A stretch of 7,912 nucleotides of DNA from the NCBI GenBank assembly GCA_027451565.1, contig DAIDJC010000097.1, forward strand, positions 1-7,912, written 5' to 3'. Under the pieces are notes generated by a model, which searched no databases, was not told where the DNA came from, and saw only the letters and a program-made list of their open reading frames with translations. This DNA comes from Limisphaerales bacterium. GTDB taxonomy: Bacteria; Verrucomicrobiota; Verrucomicrobiia; Limisphaerales; UBA11358. This document shows positions 7,111 through 7,912 of this stretch, piece by piece; positions within the stretch are counted from its first letter, which is position 1; each line of letters begins with the position of its first letter. The translations under genes were made by a program, and so were the position numbers.

Positions 7111-7130
7111 TCTAAATATCGGGAAAAAAT

Positions 7131-7912
7131 TCATTGGAACCCGGCAAAAGGCAGGTCGAATCGTTCTTTCATCACCAGGGCGCTTACTCCCAGCAGGCGT
7201 GGCAGGTGTGCGGGTCCGCGCGCAATCAGCCGGGCTTGGGCGTGAGTGAAGGAACGCTCCCGGATGGCATTGAGGATCAACGGCTCAACCCTCTCCCATG
7301 CGCGTGTGATTTCCCCCACAACCACGATCACCTCGGGCGCCAGGCCGGTCACCAGCATGGCTATGCCGGCTCCCAACTGGCGGCTCATTTCCTCCAATGC
7401 CGCCGTGGCGTCCGGGTCGCCTGTTTCGGCCAGATGCAAAAGCTTTTCGAATTCCCCTGGCCCCGGCAGGGAGGTCCCGGGCCGGATTTTGGAATGAGAG
7501 GATGATTTTCTGGCGTAATAATACCTCAAGGCTGCCGTGTTGGATGCGTACATTTCCCAGCAACCCTTGTTGCCGCAGGCGCATGGCAAACCCTGTTCGC
7601 GCAGGGTGACATGCCCGAATTCACCTGCCAATCCCGATGGGCCGCGCACCAGTTGACCATTCAGCACCATGCCCACGCCGATGCCCTCCGAGACGGCCAA
7701 AGCCACGAGATTGCCCGCCCGCGATTTGTGTCCTCCATAAAAAAGCTCCGAAAGGGCACAAGCGTTGGCCTCGTTTTCCAGATGAACTTTCATCCCGGTC
7801 GCCGCTTCAAGCTGCTGTTTCAAATCAGCATGTTTCCACGCCAGGTTGGGGGCGAACACAAACCGCTGGCTGAATAGATCAACCCTGCCCGGCAAGCTCA
7901 CGCCGATTCCTT
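7131..7912 (-). CDS. ROK-family protein, probable XylR-like transcriptional repressor, 5' partial
   Basis: 259 full codons are visible, ending at TGA (7133-7131); the frame stays open to the right edge, reading GIGVSLPG before the GTG at 7901. That GTG is internal, so the start lies beyond the window. The ROK signature is complete. Numbering from that GTG: ENEANACAL (42-50), a glycine-rich GIGVG turn (73-77), GEFGH (93-97) and a zinc site formed by H97, C107, C109 and C114 (CACGNKGCWE, nt 7560-7613). ROK sugar kinases have a catalytic Asp in N-D-x-N; here the position is Glu (NEAN), as in many ROK repressors such as XylR, which argues against kinase activity. The N-terminal helix-turn-helix that would settle this is outside the window. 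Its position directly upstream of xylA suggests a xylose-responsive repressor. A sugar kinase remains possible but less likely. Confidence 0.92.
   Translation of the reverse strand, partial: GIGVSLPGRVDLFSQRFVFAPNLAWKHADLKQQLEAATGMKVHLENEANACALSELFYGGHKSRAGNLVALAVSEGIGVGMVLNGQLVRGPSGLAGEFGHVTLREQGLPCACGNKGCWEMYASNTAALRYYYARKSSSHSKIRPGTSLPGPGEFEKLLHLAETGDPDATAALEEMSRQLGAGIAMLVTGLAPEVIVVVGEITRAWERVEPLILNAIRERSFTHAQARLIARGPAHLPRLLGVSALVMKERFDLPFAGFQ

Noticed and set aside
6609..7115. 168-residue open frame on the plus strand over xylA
   Set aside because: It lies opposite the clearly conserved xylA coding sequence and its translation shows no family features.

Overview
The window looks like chromosomal DNA of a plant-polysaccharide-degrading bacterium, most likely a Verrucomicrobiota member near Pedosphaera/Limisphaerales. 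This is inferred from gene style: secreted Asp-box beta-propeller proteins with an 'IASSADG' repeat, a very long PQQ-type sugar dehydrogenase fused to c-type heme and lectin-like domains, a GH28 protein of the 'GRIKFGTES' type, and weak or absent Shine-Dalgarno sequences. No marker gene is present, so the taxonomy is tentative.

Layout. Positions 1-680 (+) hold the 3' end of a secreted Asp-box/BNR repeat protein. Positions 834-3749 (+) encode a 971-residue exported protein with a glucose/sorbosone dehydrogenase propeller, a region with two CxxCH heme motifs and a concanavalin-A-like C-terminal domain. Positions 3935-5500 (+) encode a secreted GH28 (polygalacturonase-type) beta-helix protein. 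A 250-bp non-coding gap (5501-5750) separates these from two minus-strand genes: xylose isomerase xylA (7064-5751) and a ROK-family protein (7912-7131, its start beyond the right edge) that is best read as a XylR-like repressor.

How they fit together. The three plus-strand genes are all predicted to be exported and would act outside the cytoplasm, on pectin-like polymers and on sugars or aldoses whose electrons could pass to c-type heme. The two minus-strand genes are cytoplasmic and would take up pentose metabolism (D-xylose to D-xylulose) and its control. The two blocks converge, so they are separate transcription units; any link between them is by theme only.

The most unusual non-coding signal is a 71-bp imperfect palindrome at 5634-5704, with 22-bp arms matching at 20 of 22 positions, in the convergent gap close to the xylA stop. 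A second, perfect 9-bp hairpin follows the GH28 stop. I see no CRISPR array, tRNA, rRNA, insertion sequence or defence system. Apart from the palindrome and some motif substitutions, this is an ordinary carbohydrate-metabolism region.
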